Source: Lentisphaerota bacterium (GTDB lineage Bacteria > Verrucomicrobiota > Lentisphaeria > Oligosphaerales > JABHEG01). From it: 64,000 nucleotides of DNA. The stretch spans positions 1 to 64,000 of the forward strand of contig JABHEG010000003.1 in assembly GCA_018676675.1 (NCBI GenBank). The letters run 5' to 3'. Below, in pieces: positions 37,291-46,138 of this stretch (positions within the stretch are counted from its first letter, which is position 1; every line of letters starts with the position of its first letter). The translations under genes and the position numbers were made by a program. The notes under the pieces were generated by a model. That model was not told the origin of the DNA and searched no databases. It saw only the letters and a program-made list of their open reading frames with translations.

Positions 37291-39405
37291 ATGGATGCCA
37301 AATACGCCAACTACATCAATCGTGAACTCAGTTGGCTGGAGTTCAATCATCGCGTCCTTGAGGAGGGGATGGACCCGACTGTTCCGTTGCTGGAACGTCT
37401 CAAGTTCCTGGCCATTACGGACTCCAACCTGAACGAGTTCTTCATGGTTCGCGTTGGCGGCCTTCGCTTGCTTGCAGACCAAGGCGTTGTGCGACGGGAT
37501 GCCACCGGGCTGTCTCCCGCGGAGCAGCTCGAGCTGATCCATCGGCGAACGCACCGAATGGTTGAGGATGCGCAGGATATCTACCTCCGTGAGGTGGAAC
37601 CCAGGCTCGCGGCAACCGGTGTTCAACGGACGCGCCCGAACGAGTTGACAGATGTCCAGATCCGTTATCTTGGTCAGCTTTTCGATCAGGAAACCGCCGC
37701 TGTCGTCACGCCGATGGCAGTGAGATCCGTCCGGCAGTTCCCCTTGCTGAAAGGTCTGGCGCTCCATCTTGCCGTCCGCCTTCGTCCTCAGGAGGGAACG
37801 CGCCGAACGCGCATTGCCGTGATGCCGCTGGGGGCTGTTCTCGATCGCTTCATCACTCTCCCGGGGCGCGCTGGATTGCAGTATGTGTTGCTGGAGGATG
37901 TCGTTTTGCTGTTCATCGACCGCCTCTTTCCCGGGGAGCGTGTTGCGGAGAGCGTTGTTTTCCGGATCACGCGCAATGCTGACATGAGTGTCGAGGAAGA
38001 TGGTGTCGCTGACCTTCTCTCAGGTATGCAGGCTGTACTCAATGCCCGAAAAAGCAGTGGCTGCGTGCGTCTGGAGATCCAGCGAGGTGTTTCCCGAACG
38101 ATGCTGAGTTTTCTCCAGAGAGCGCTGCACGTTTCGGAAGATGAGACGTATTGCCTGGCTGGCCCCCTGGACCTCGCAGCATTCATGGAACTGGCCACGA
38201 TGGAGGGATTCCCCGGCCAGAAGTACCCGGAGTGGGTCCCCCAGGCATCGCCATTGGTAGACCCCAAGAGCAGCATGTTCGATGTACTCGCCAGGCAGGA
38301 TGTGCTGTTGTCTCATCCCTTCGACACGTTCAAGCCTGTCCTCAGGCTGATTGATGAAGCGGCGGACGATCCCGACGTACTGGCCATCAAGCAGACTCTG
38401 TACCGAACCAGCCGCAAGAGCCCGGTGATCGAGGCACTGAAGCGGGCAGCGGCAAACGGGAAGTATGTGACGGTGGCTGTCGAACTCAAGGCGCGTTTTG
38501 ATGAGGCCAGGAACATCGGTTGGGCCAAGAAGCTGGAGGAGGAAGGTGTTCAAGTCATCTACGGGGTCAAAGGCCTCAAAACGCACTCGAAGATCCTGGT
38601 CATCGTGCGGCGTGAGTCCCGCGGCATCGTGCGTTACATGCATTTTGGTACGGGGAATTACAACGAAGCCACGGCCCGCCTCTACTGTGATATCAGCTAC
38701 CTCACAAGCGATGCGGACCTCGGGGCCGACGCCTCGTCTTTCTTCAATGCCATCTGCGGCTTCTCGGCGCCACAGCAATTGCTCAAGCTTGCGGTTGCGC
38801 CCATTGGGCTGCGCGAGAAGATCGTCGAGTTGATCGAGGATGAGACTGAGCGAAGCCGGCAAGGGCAGGAGGGGACGATTAGGGCAAAGATGAATTCTCT
38901 GGCTGATGAGACGATCATCAATGCCCTGTACCGGGCGTCTCAAGCGGGCGTTCAGGTGTTCCTGAACGTCAGAGGTATATGCTGCCTCCGCCCCGGTATT
39001 GCCGGCCTGAGTGAGAACATCCGGGTGACCAGCATCGTTGATCGGTTCCTCGAACACAGCCGACTGTTCTATTTCCGTCACGGTGGAGAGGAGCGTGTTT
39101 ACATCTCAAGCGCGGACTGGATGCCGCGCAATCTTGACCGACGGGTCGAGCTTCTCGTGCCCATCGACGATGACGCGAGCAGGAAGGAGTTGATCCGGGT
39201 GCTTGGTGTTTACTCTGCGGACACTGTGAAAGCGCGGATTCTGCTCCCGGACGGGCGATATGAACGCGTTCAGCCTGACCCAGGGGCAGCGAGTGTGCGG
39301 AGCCAGCAGGCTCTCTACACAAGCTCCTGCGAGAGGATTGCCCACATGCAACAGGCTCGTCGTACGGCATTCGAGCCACACCTTCCCGCTGACACGCAGG
39401 AGTAG
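37291..39405 (+). CDS. ppk: Polyphosphate kinase 1
   Basis: A 704-residue PPK1 that makes polyP from ATP at the membrane. It has the four-domain order: N domain (NRELSWLEFNHRVLEE, 10-25), head domain and two phospholipase-D-like catalytic domains. The phospho-accepting His is in THSKILVIVRR (about residue 432), supported by HFGTGNYNEATARLYCD. The second PLD-type site is in SADWMPRNLDRR (about 606-617). Length is normal. It lies between ppx (5 bp upstream) and the HD-CHAD gene (9 bp downstream), which gives a compact polyP operon. Confidence 0.97.
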   Translation: MDAKYANYINRELSWLEFNHRVLEEGMDPTVPLLERLKFLAITDSNLNEFFMVRVGGLRLLADQGVVRRDATGLSPAEQLELIHRRTHRMVEDAQDIYLREVEPRLAATGVQRTRPNELTDVQIRYLGQLFDQETAAVVTPMAVRSVRQFPLLKGLALHLAVRLRPQEGTRRTRIAVMPLGAVLDRFITLPGRAGLQYVLLEDVVLLFIDRLFPGERVAESVVFRITRNADMSVEEDGVADLLSGMQAVLNARKSSGCVRLEIQRGVSRTMLSFLQRALHVSEDETYCLAGPLDLAAFMELATMEGFPGQKYPEWVPQASPLVDPKSSMFDVLARQDVLLSHPFDTFKPVLRLIDEAADDPDVLAIKQTLYRTSRKSPVIEALKRAAANGKYVTVAVELKARFDEARNIGWAKKLEEEGVQVIYGVKGLKTHSKILVIVRRESRGIVRYMHFGTGNYNEATARLYCDISYLTSDADLGADASSFFNAICGFSAPQQLLKLAVAPIGLREKIVELIEDETERSRQGQEGTIRAKMNSLADETIINALYRASQAGVQVFLNVRGICCLRPGIAGLSENIRVTSIVDRFLEHSRLFYFRHGGEERVYISSADWMPRNLDRRVELLVPIDDDASRKELIRVLGVYSADTVKARILLPDGRYERVQPDPGAASVRSQQALYTSSCERIAHMQQARRTAFEPHLPADTQE

Positions 39406-39414
39406 TTACCTGCG

Positions 39415-40896
39415 ATGTCATCTCTCACGATCGACCGCCTTTGCCGCCGATTCCGGAACGAGGACCCACACACGCTGCACGTGGCCCGGCTGGGACTCGA
39501 CCTCTTTGACCGAGTGGGTGGAGCCCTGGGGCTTCCTGACACGGCTCGATCAACTCTTGAGGTCGCCTGTCGTCTGCACGATCTGGGTTACTCGGTCAGG
39601 CCGACCGACCATGCCCGGGCAAGCGCAGACCTATTGCTTACGCATGGAGTCGACGGGATCAGTTCCAGTGAGGTGGCCGTTGTCGCGGGAGCGATTCTGC
39701 TCCATGGCGGGAAGTGCCGGAGAGCCTTGTCTGTTCCCCTTGTTGCCGACAGTCCATCACGCGAGCTGATTCTGCAGTTGGGGGCCCTCCTGCGTGTTGC
39801 GGACGGGCTGGATCACGGGCATATCCAGAACGCATCGATTGTGAGTGCTCGTTGTGTCGACGATGGTGTCCACGTGGAGGTGGCAGGGCAGGGCTACTCC
39901 GGGAACGTCCCCTGGGCTTCCCGCAAAGCTGATCTGTGGCAGATTGCGTTTGGCGGGCGTCTTACCATCGAGGATGTGGAGCCACCTGGCTCTCCTGGGA
40001 TCTCGTTCGAAGGGATTGTCCGTTCGGGGGACGGCGAACTGGAGGGAGTCCGGCGTCTGCTTTACTCCCAGTTCCGAGCGATGGACGAAAACCGGGCCGG
40101 AGCGATTGCGGCTCTCTCTCCCGTGCCTCTGCATGATTTGCGTGTGGCGAACCGACGGTTCAGAGCGGCCATCCGCCTGTTCCGTCGGCAGTTGGCTCCC
40201 CTGGCGGCGAATGAACTGAGTGAACGATTCTCAACCATAGCGGACGGGCTGGGGGAGGCCCGGGATTTGGACGTCTGGCTGACCTTCCTGAGGAATCTAA
40301 AGGCGAACGCACGGATGGCGTCCACCGGCCGTTGGGAGGCCTTTCTGGATGGCCAGGAGAGCAGGCGCAGGAAGAGCGCCCTGAGATTGGGCGCTGCTCT
40401 CGAGAGCAGTGACTCAATCCGGGTGATGCAAGACGCTGCCTTTCTGCTTCGGGTAATCCTGCCGGAACGGCTTCGGGAATGTGCCAGTCCGCCGATTTCT
40501 CCATTTCTGGCACGCAACCTGAGGCGCGTGTTGAAGCGTTTGAGGTTGGCTGAAAAGGGTGTCAAGCGAGGCGATGCGGAGGGAATGCATGGCTTGCGGA
40601 AGAAGGTGCGTCGGTACCGCTATTGGGCTGAGTTTGCTGCCCCGATCCTGGGTGATGAGGTGCAGGAGTTGGTTCGGAGGCTGAAGTGCGTCGCCGATGC
40701 CCTGGGCGACATCCATGACGCTGATGTCCATTCCGAGATGCTGGTCGGGACGGGAAAGGTGGTTCAGCGCGGATTGCGGAAGGCTCTCAAGGTGGAACGT
40801 CGGCAGGCCGTGCATCTGTTTTCCGAAGCCTGGGGCCGACTGCAGGACAGGCCGTTCCGAAGAGCACTCAAGCGCGCACTCAGGGAACGCATGTAG
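39415..40896 (+). CDS. Ppx-C-like HD domain fused to a CHAD domain
   Basis: A 493-residue protein of two parts. Residues 1-205 match the HD-type C-terminal domain of Ppx/GppA (ACRLHDLGYSVRPTDHARASADLLL, with HD at 55-56; LLRVADGLDHGH about 122-133). They lack the ASKHA half. Residues about 210-490 form a CHAD domain, a helical, conserved-His domain that binds polyP. It has LHDLRVANRRFRAAIRLFRRQ near 238, EARDLDVWL, and a second LRKKVRRYRYWAEF unit near 400. Its place directly after ppk suggests that it binds polyP and possibly turns over or senses a phosphate compound. The HD metal site is incomplete in Ppx C-domains, so hydrolysis is uncertain. No signal peptide is present. Confidence 0.85.
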   Translation: MSSLTIDRLCRRFRNEDPHTLHVARLGLDLFDRVGGALGLPDTARSTLEVACRLHDLGYSVRPTDHARASADLLLTHGVDGISSSEVAVVAGAILLHGGKCRRALSVPLVADSPSRELILQLGALLRVADGLDHGHIQNASIVSARCVDDGVHVEVAGQGYSGNVPWASRKADLWQIAFGGRLTIEDVEPPGSPGISFEGIVRSGDGELEGVRRLLYSQFRAMDENRAGAIAALSPVPLHDLRVANRRFRAAIRLFRRQLAPLAANELSERFSTIADGLGEARDLDVWLTFLRNLKANARMASTGRWEAFLDGQESRRRKSALRLGAALESSDSIRVMQDAAFLLRVILPERLRECASPPISPFLARNLRRVLKRLRLAEKGVKRGDAEGMHGLRKKVRRYRYWAEFAAPILGDEVQELVRRLKCVADALGDIHDADVHSEMLVGTGKVVQRGLRKALKVERRQAVHLFSEAWGRLQDRPFRRALKRALRERM

Positions 40897-40907
40897 AGGA
40901 GCGAGGG

Positions 40908-40952
40908 ATGTTTTACCTCGTCAGGCACGGTATTGGTGAGCATGCGAGCCGC
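40908..40952 (+). pseudogene. 5 prime remnant of a SixA-type histidine phosphatase gene
   Basis: Eleven bp after the CHAD gene, with GAGGAG and a short spacer in front, an ATG opens MFYLVRHGIGEHASR. This is the N-terminus of SixA/phosphoglycerate-mutase-like phosphatases (LVRHG holds the phospho-accepting His). After 15 codons the similarity stops. The sequence becomes the antisense of the DUF763 gene, whose stop codon is at 40957-40959. The frame stays open to 41207 but has no SixA features. sixA genes often neighbour CHAD and ppk genes, so a real gene was probably cut here by a rearrangement or a misjoined assembly. Confidence 0.7.
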
Positions 40953-40956
40953 ATGA

Positions 40957-42111
40957 CTACCGTGGTCGCAACGCGGCCAACCGGCGCAGAGCATCCGAGC
41001 GATCACTGTCGCCGATTCGTGCTCGACGCAGTGCTTCCAGCAAGACCTCGATGCTCTGGTCGTAGGTGGTTCGGTCCACTGGGAAGGGCGTTCCGTCTTT
41101 TCCCCCATGCGCGTACGAGTAGTCGGCCCACTTTCGGGTGTCCTCCGTCGGCGCGTCCGGCTGTGGAGCACCGAGGTCACGGTGTGAGGCGGGGGCGTTG
41201 TGGATGACCTCCGCAAGCAGGGAGAGAGCTCGGATTGTGGCGGGCCCCACACCTTTCGTCCCAAGGAGTGTCTCGAAATCCTGGGGACACCGCTCGTGCG
41301 CCGTGCGCAGAACCCGGTGCAGTTGCTTGACGTTCACGTCGGTTGGCAAGACTCGATGGTGATTCGGGGCGAACAGCGTCGGCCCTTCCGTGAGGCGGGC
41401 GACCTCACGCAGGACGCTTTCTACGGGTTCGCGCACGAGTGACGCGCTTGCCTCGCGGTTCTGGTCGGCTTCCTCAGCGACCATGTTCAGGAGACCAGGA
41501 AGAAATGGCTGCCGGGGTTGGGATGGGGTCGAGTTGTGGACACCCGCGTGGGGCTCGCAGACGAAATCCGTGACGCTCTTCCCCAGCCAGTGGTAACGCC
41601 TTGCCGCGCCCGCGTTCTCGTTCATCCCCTGCTGGACGACGCACCAGGCTCCTGCAGGCGTGAAGAAGATCATGTGGGCGTAGATCTGGTAGGAATCGAG
41701 CACTGCGGCCGAGTCGACTTTGGCGCTCATACGTGATGCGTAGATCAGGCGTTCCCCTTCCGTGATCCCATGTCGACTGGCGAGTTCGGCGATTTGCTGC
41801 GGGGTCTTTCGGCTGGTCGCACCTTTCCCGCCCGCGGCAAGAATGCCGAGATCGTTGCCGAGCCGCTTCTGGGCATCGCGAAGCGCACCGCAGGTCACGG
41901 TTGTCAGGCCCGAACTGTGCCAGTCGAAGCCAAGGACGCAGCCGAAGGCCTGGAACCACCATGGGTCGGCCAGACGACGCAGCATTTCCTCGGGGCCGTA
42001 CTCTTCGACAATCGTCATCGTGACGGCGCCGGCGAGATGGGACATCCGTTTGAACAGCCAGGCGGGGGCTTTGCCGCCATGCAGAGGAAGATGGGCGATT
42101 CGGCGTTGCAT
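40957..42111 (-). CDS. DUF763 protein
   Basis: A 384-residue member of DUF763 (PF05559), a family of unknown function found mostly in archaea and some bacteria. Typical segments are LPLHGGKAPAWLFKRM near the start, LADPWWFQAFGCVLGFDWHSSGLTT (about 48-72) and the C-terminal YAHGGKDGTPFPVDR. A helix-hairpin-helix-like ETLLGTKGVGPATIRAL stretch (about 283-299) suggests contact with nucleic acid. The ATG lies 28 bp after the aldo/keto reductase gene, with no clear Shine-Dalgarno. The C-terminus looks complete although the gene abuts the sixA breakpoint. Confidence 0.9.
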   Translation of the reverse strand: MQRRIAHLPLHGGKAPAWLFKRMSHLAGAVTMTIVEEYGPEEMLRRLADPWWFQAFGCVLGFDWHSSGLTTVTCGALRDAQKRLGNDLGILAAGGKGATSRKTPQQIAELASRHGITEGERLIYASRMSAKVDSAAVLDSYQIYAHMIFFTPAGAWCVVQQGMNENAGAARRYHWLGKSVTDFVCEPHAGVHNSTPSQPRQPFLPGLLNMVAEEADQNREASASLVREPVESVLREVARLTEGPTLFAPNHHRVLPTDVNVKQLHRVLRTAHERCPQDFETLLGTKGVGPATIRALSLLAEVIHNAPASHRDLGAPQPDAPTEDTRKWADYSYAHGGKDGTPFPVDRTTYDQSIEVLLEALRRARIGDSDRSDALRRLAALRPR

Positions 42112-42138
42112 TGTGACGTGTCAGGACCGAGAGGGAGC

Positions 42139-43113
42139 TCAGACTTGCGGGACTGTCTGGGGCTGTGGGAACATGTTGTCCAAGGCGGCGATGACGTCAT
42201 CGGAGAGCTCGAGATCCACGGCTTTCAGGTTCTGTTCAAGCTGCGCCGTTGATGTCGTTCCCAGGATAACGCTGCTCACGCTCGGTTTGCGCAGACACCA
42301 GGCGATTGCCAGTTCGGCTGCTCCGACTCCCATCTGCTCAGCCAGCGAGACGAGTTCCTGGGCTTTGCGCTTATTCTCCTCGGTCCAATACATGGCTTTG
42401 ATGACACTGTTCTTCGTGGGGTCGGCCGCCCGTGTCCCCTGGGCGGCTTCTTCCCCGGGTTTGTACTTGCCGGTCAGCATGCCATGGGCCAGAGGGGAAA
42501 AAACGACGTTCCCGATTCCCTCGTTGTCCGTGGTTGGGTACAGCAACGTCTCGGGATACCGGTAAAGCAGGCTGTACCGCGGCTGGCTCACCGCCATCGG
42601 TCTGGCGTTCAGCTCGCGGGCGACAGCATTGGCTTTGACGATGAGGGGGGCAGGCCATTCGCTGATACCCCAGTAGAGGATCTTCCCTGCCCGTGCCAGA
42701 TCTTCCATTGCCCTGACCGTTTCCTCGAGTGGCGTGTCTGCATCGGGGCGGTGGCACATGTAGACATCGACATAGTCCATGCCCAGGCGCTGTAGACTGG
42801 CGTCACACTGTTCACGAATGTGTTTTGCCGAGAGCCCGAGGTCGTTGGGGCCATCCCCCATCGGCGCCCACACTTTGGTCAGGATGAAGAGGTCGGATCG
42901 TGGCAGCTCAGCCAGATGTCGGCCCAGAACACGCTCGGCTTCCCCTCTGGCGTAGGCATTGGCCGTGTCGAAGTAGTTGACCCCACGGTCGTAAGCCGTT
43001 CGTATTGTCTCTCGCGATGTGTCCTCGTCGCAGCCAAAGCCGATTGTGAGGTAGCTGCCCAGTCCGAGACAGCTCACTTTCGGGCCCCATCTTCCCAGTT
43101 TGCGGTACTTCAT
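42139..43113 (-). CDS. Aldo/keto reductase
   Basis: A 324-residue NADPH-dependent reductase of the AKR superfamily, in the branch near the potassium-channel beta subunit and YghZ. The catalytic tetrad can be placed: Asp and Tyr in FDTANAYARG (about 49-58), Lys in ILTKVWA (about 80) and His in YMCHRPD (about 118). The C-terminal cofactor part is SVILGTTSTAQLEQNL. I start it at ATG 43113 (MKYRKLGRWG); the frame to 43179 overlaps the upstream gene. It sits between the Gfo/Idh/MocA gene and DUF763 on one strand. The substrate is unknown; sugars or aldehydes are usual. Confidence 0.92.
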   Translation of the reverse strand: MKYRKLGRWGPKVSCLGLGSYLTIGFGCDEDTSRETIRTAYDRGVNYFDTANAYARGEAERVLGRHLAELPRSDLFILTKVWAPMGDGPNDLGLSAKHIREQCDASLQRLGMDYVDVYMCHRPDADTPLEETVRAMEDLARAGKILYWGISEWPAPLIVKANAVARELNARPMAVSQPRYSLLYRYPETLLYPTTDNEGIGNVVFSPLAHGMLTGKYKPGEEAAQGTRAADPTKNSVIKAMYWTEENKRKAQELVSLAEQMGVGAAELAIAWCLRKPSVSSVILGTTSTAQLEQNLKAVDLELSDDVIAALDNMFPQPQTVPQV

Positions 43114-43175
43114 GACTTCACGCTCGTTTGCGTCCGTCAGGTGTTTCCGAATTGAGCAGGACGGGGGCGTGGCGT

Positions 43176-44162
43176 TCAAGTCAGCTTGACATCATGCCCT
43201 GTCCTGGCCGACTCGACGGCCGCGTTGATGATTCGCAGTACGCCAACCATGTCATCGATGGTTGCCGGTGGGGGGCGCCCTTCGTGGAAGCGTGTGAGCA
43301 CATCCTCCACGTAATTGAGCGCCGGGAGGGCTTCCGGCCGGGCCACGTCAAGCTCTGTCCCGTCTCGGAACATGATCGTGCCCTTCTCGAAGTCGTTCGT
43401 TGTAATGAATGCGCTATCCGTGCACAGGCTGAAGAGGCGGTCGTAGCGTGAGCCGGGGCAGACATAACCGACTTCCAGGGTGGCGACGGCGCCGTTGGAG
43501 AAGGAGAGGCTGACCGTAGAGAAGTCGCTGATGTCGAGGCCGTGCAGGAGGTCGCTGGAGCGACAGAAAACGCTAGCGACCGGTGCTCCCACCAAAAGCA
43601 AGGCAAGGTCGATGACGTGGGGACCGAAATTGAAGAGAGGACCTCCGCCAGCTCGTTCGGGATCGAGAACCCATGGGACGTTCCAGTTGCAGTAGCGGAC
43701 CGGATCGCCTGCCAGGAGACGATGCGTATGGTAGGTCACACGCCCCAGGCGTCCCTCCTGTTTGAGACGGCGCAGCTCGCGACTCAGGCGGTAACCTCGC
43801 GTGACCAGATCGACACCCGCGAATACGCCGCGCTCCCTGGCTTTCTTCGCCACATGGTCCAGGGCCTGCCAGTCCGTGCCCATCGGCTTCTCCATGACAA
43901 ATGGCGTTCCGCTGTCGACCAGGCGCTCTGCGAGGCGTGTCATGTCGGCATGGACAGCGTGGGCGAAGACGAAGTCAGGCTTCTCGTTCTCGATCAGTTG
44001 CATTGCGCAGGGATAGGCTCTGCAACCGATGTCACGAGCCCGTTCCGCGGCGATATCCTGGTCAGCGTCAGACACGGCCACGATCTCTTGTCGCACGTCC
44101 TGTAGTCCGCGAACGTACTGGGCGGCATGCCAATGGCTGATCCCGAGAATGGCAATCCGCAT
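43176..44162 (-). CDS. Gfo/Idh/MocA-family oxidoreductase
   Basis: A 328-residue NAD(P)-dependent sugar or polyol dehydrogenase. The Rossmann half starts AILGISHWHAAQYVRGL. The family motif EKPMGTDW (about 91-98) has the conserved Lys-Pro. The C-terminal half is the GFO_IDH_MocA_C-like beta sheet (GGGPLFNFGPHVIDLALLL, with Asp-His for catalysis). The ATG at 44162 has AGGAG nine bases upstream. The 62-bp gap to the aldo/keto reductase gene suggests co-transcription, and two successive reductases fit a sugar interconversion. The 231 bp upstream show no gene. Confidence 0.92.
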   Translation of the reverse strand: MRIAILGISHWHAAQYVRGLQDVRQEIVAVSDADQDIAAERARDIGCRAYPCAMQLIENEKPDFVFAHAVHADMTRLAERLVDSGTPFVMEKPMGTDWQALDHVAKKARERGVFAGVDLVTRGYRLSRELRRLKQEGRLGRVTYHTHRLLAGDPVRYCNWNVPWVLDPERAGGGPLFNFGPHVIDLALLLVGAPVASVFCRSSDLLHGLDISDFSTVSLSFSNGAVATLEVGYVCPGSRYDRLFSLCTDSAFITTNDFEKGTIMFRDGTELDVARPEALPALNYVEDVLTRFHEGRPPPATIDDMVGVLRIINAAVESARTGHDVKLT

Positions 44163-44393
44163 GAGATATGGCTCCTGCTGATGGTCGACCCAAGGACGTT
44201 GGCAACAAAATGCCGGACGCCCGCTCAACATGTCCGCACGGCTCTCTTGCTATCGGGGTGGAGCAGTGCGGGTAACGCAGGAAGGATAGAGGGACAGAGC
44301 GAGAAGTCAACCCTGGAGAAGACGGCGCCTCGTTCAGGTGGGGCGCGCATGTCTTGGGGCCATGGGGCTCACATCAACGGATGCTCAGAATCG

Positions 44394-45986
44394 TCAGTTC
44401 AGCAGCTTGAGCGCGTTGAGCAGGACACCTGCCGCGACAGCGGAGCCAATCACTCCGGCCACGTTCGGGCCCATTGCGTGCATCAGAAGGAAGTTGTGTG
44501 GGTCGTCTTCGAGGCCGACCTTGTTGACGACGCGTGCCGCCATGGGGACGGCGGACACACCAGCCGCACCTATCAGCGGATTGACCTTCCCGCCGGTGAG
44601 TCGGTGCATGATCTTGCCCAGGAGGACGCCGCTGACCGTTCCGATCATGAAGGCGACCAGACCAAGAACGAGGATGCCGACCGTCTGCAAATTGAGAAAT
44701 TTGTCGGCGGACAGTTTTGAGCCGACCGTCAGGCCAAGGAAGATGGTCACAATGTTGATCAGGGCATTCTGGGCCGTGTTACTCAGTCGGTCCACAACGC
44801 CGCATTCGCGCAGCAGGTTTCCAAACATGAGCATGCTGATCAAGGGCGCGGCATCCGGCAGCAACAGAGCGCAGAGGAGGGTGATGCTTACGGGGAAGCA
44901 GATCTTCTCCAATGGCGAGACGTAACGCAACTGAGCCATGCGGACCTTGCGTTCCTCGACAGTGGTGAAGAACCGCATCAATGGCGGCTGGATGATGGGG
45001 ACCAGCGCCATGTAGGAGTACGCCGCAACGGCTATGGCACCGAGAAGACTCGGAGATAGCCGCCCGGCAAGGAAAATTGCGGTTGGGCCATCCGCACCTC
45101 CAATGATCCCGATCGAGGCAGCGTCACGGAGGGAGAAGTCGATTCCAGGGACCCACTGTGAGAGGGCGAGGGCGCCCAGCAAGGCCACAAAAATGCCCAT
45201 TTGAGCAGCTGCCCCCAGCAGGGCGGTCATCGGGTTGGCGATGAGTGGGCCGAAGTCGGTCATCGCGCCAACGCCCATGAAGATGAGAAGCGGGAAGACT
45301 CCTGTCTCGACACCGACATGGTAGACCATTCCCAGGATTCCGTCAGGCCCGGCCAGATTGGCGTGCGGAATGTTGGTCATGATGGCGCCGAAGCCGATCG
45401 GGACCAGGAGCAGGGGCTCGAAGTTCTTCCCGATCGCGAGATAGAGAAGAAGAACGCCTACGCCGATCATGAGAACGCGCCCGATCCCAAGGGTCCAATC
45501 GTTACGTGTCTGGGCGATGAGCTCGCAGATCCCCGTACTGCGCCAGAGATTCGTGGCCAGCGTCTTGAGTTCCAGATTTTGGTCGGCGCTACCGATGGCG
45601 GAATCATGAGCGACCGGCAGGGGTTCGAGAAGGAACAGAGCTGGTCCGCCGACTTTCAGGTGTTGCCCTAAGTGGATGTTGACCGCTTTGACGCGGTACG
45701 TCTGACCGGCTTCAAGGTGGGCTTTGCTACGCCGTGGGGCGTCCTTCTGGGTGAACTTGAGAACGCAGAGCTCACGTCCTGGACGCACGAGCTGATTCGG
45801 TTCGGCGCTCACACCATAGACGGTTGCCGGATCCGGCCACACGTAACGCACAGCAACCGTACCGTCGACCTGGGGATCGAGCCTGAACACATCGGTTGAG
45901 GGCGTGGCGCTTCCAGCTGAACCAAAGCTGGCAGCGGCCAGGCACATCGCGAAGAGCATGAGCAACGGGGCAGTTCGGAGTTTCAT
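44394..45986 (-). CDS. oadB: Na+-translocating decarboxylase beta subunit with extra N-terminal domain
   Basis: OadB/GcdB/MmdB carries Na+ outward while the biotin-bound carboxyl group is released. The family core (about residues 140-530) is typical: [40 protein letters not shown] with the Na+-site Asp, and [11 protein letters not shown]. Family members have about 375-435 residues and this one has 530. The extra part is a signal peptide (1-24) and a region of about 95 residues ([19 protein letters not shown]... to LFLLEPLP). That region is beta-rich and predicted to lie outside the membrane. The ATG at 45986 has GAGG upstream; an earlier ATG at 46007 has none. The gene follows oadA after a 152-bp spacer that carries two hairpins. 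Confidence 0.93.
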   Translation of the reverse strand: MKLRTAPLLMLFAMCLAAASFGSAGSATPSTDVFRLDPQVDGTVAVRYVWPDPATVYGVSAEPNQLVRPGRELCVLKFTQKDAPRRSKAHLEAGQTYRVKAVNIHLGQHLKVGGPALFLLEPLPVAHDSAIGSADQNLELKTLATNLWRSTGICELIAQTRNDWTLGIGRVLMIGVGVLLLYLAIGKNFEPLLLVPIGFGAIMTNIPHANLAGPDGILGMVYHVGVETGVFPLLIFMGVGAMTDFGPLIANPMTALLGAAAQMGIFVALLGALALSQWVPGIDFSLRDAASIGIIGGADGPTAIFLAGRLSPSLLGAIAVAAYSYMALVPIIQPPLMRFFTTVEERKVRMAQLRYVSPLEKICFPVSITLLCALLLPDAAPLISMLMFGNLLRECGVVDRLSNTAQNALINIVTIFLGLTVGSKLSADKFLNLQTVGILVLGLVAFMIGTVSGVLLGKIMHRLTGGKVNPLIGAAGVSAVPMAARVVNKVGLEDDPHNFLLMHAMGPNVAGVIGSAVAAGVLLNALKLLN

Positions 45987-46026
45987 TCCGATGGGGACCT
46001 CAATCATTCGAAATATTCATGTTGCG

Positions 46027-46120
46027 GGGCCTTGAGCGGAAACGCTTGAGGCCCGGAACGCCTGCAGCACCTTGCCGGGGGGCGGGCAGCGGCTGAGCAA
46101 AAGGCCAGCCGCAACGCCCG
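46027..46120. promoter_or_regulatory. Two hairpins between oadA and oadB
   Basis: Hairpin 1 has arms 46027-46038 and 46043-46054. On the plus strand it is a 12-bp stem with two G-U pairs and a GAAA tetraloop; on the minus strand (the oad message) it has a 2x2 CA/CA internal loop. Hairpin 2 pairs 46089-46095 with 46106-46112 and, outside it, 46083-46087 with 46116-46120. They fill the spacer between oadA stop and oadB start and could act as an attenuator or mRNA processing site. This is inference from the repeats. Confidence 0.5.
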
Positions 46121-46138
46121 GGTGCGGGAGGGCCGAGC

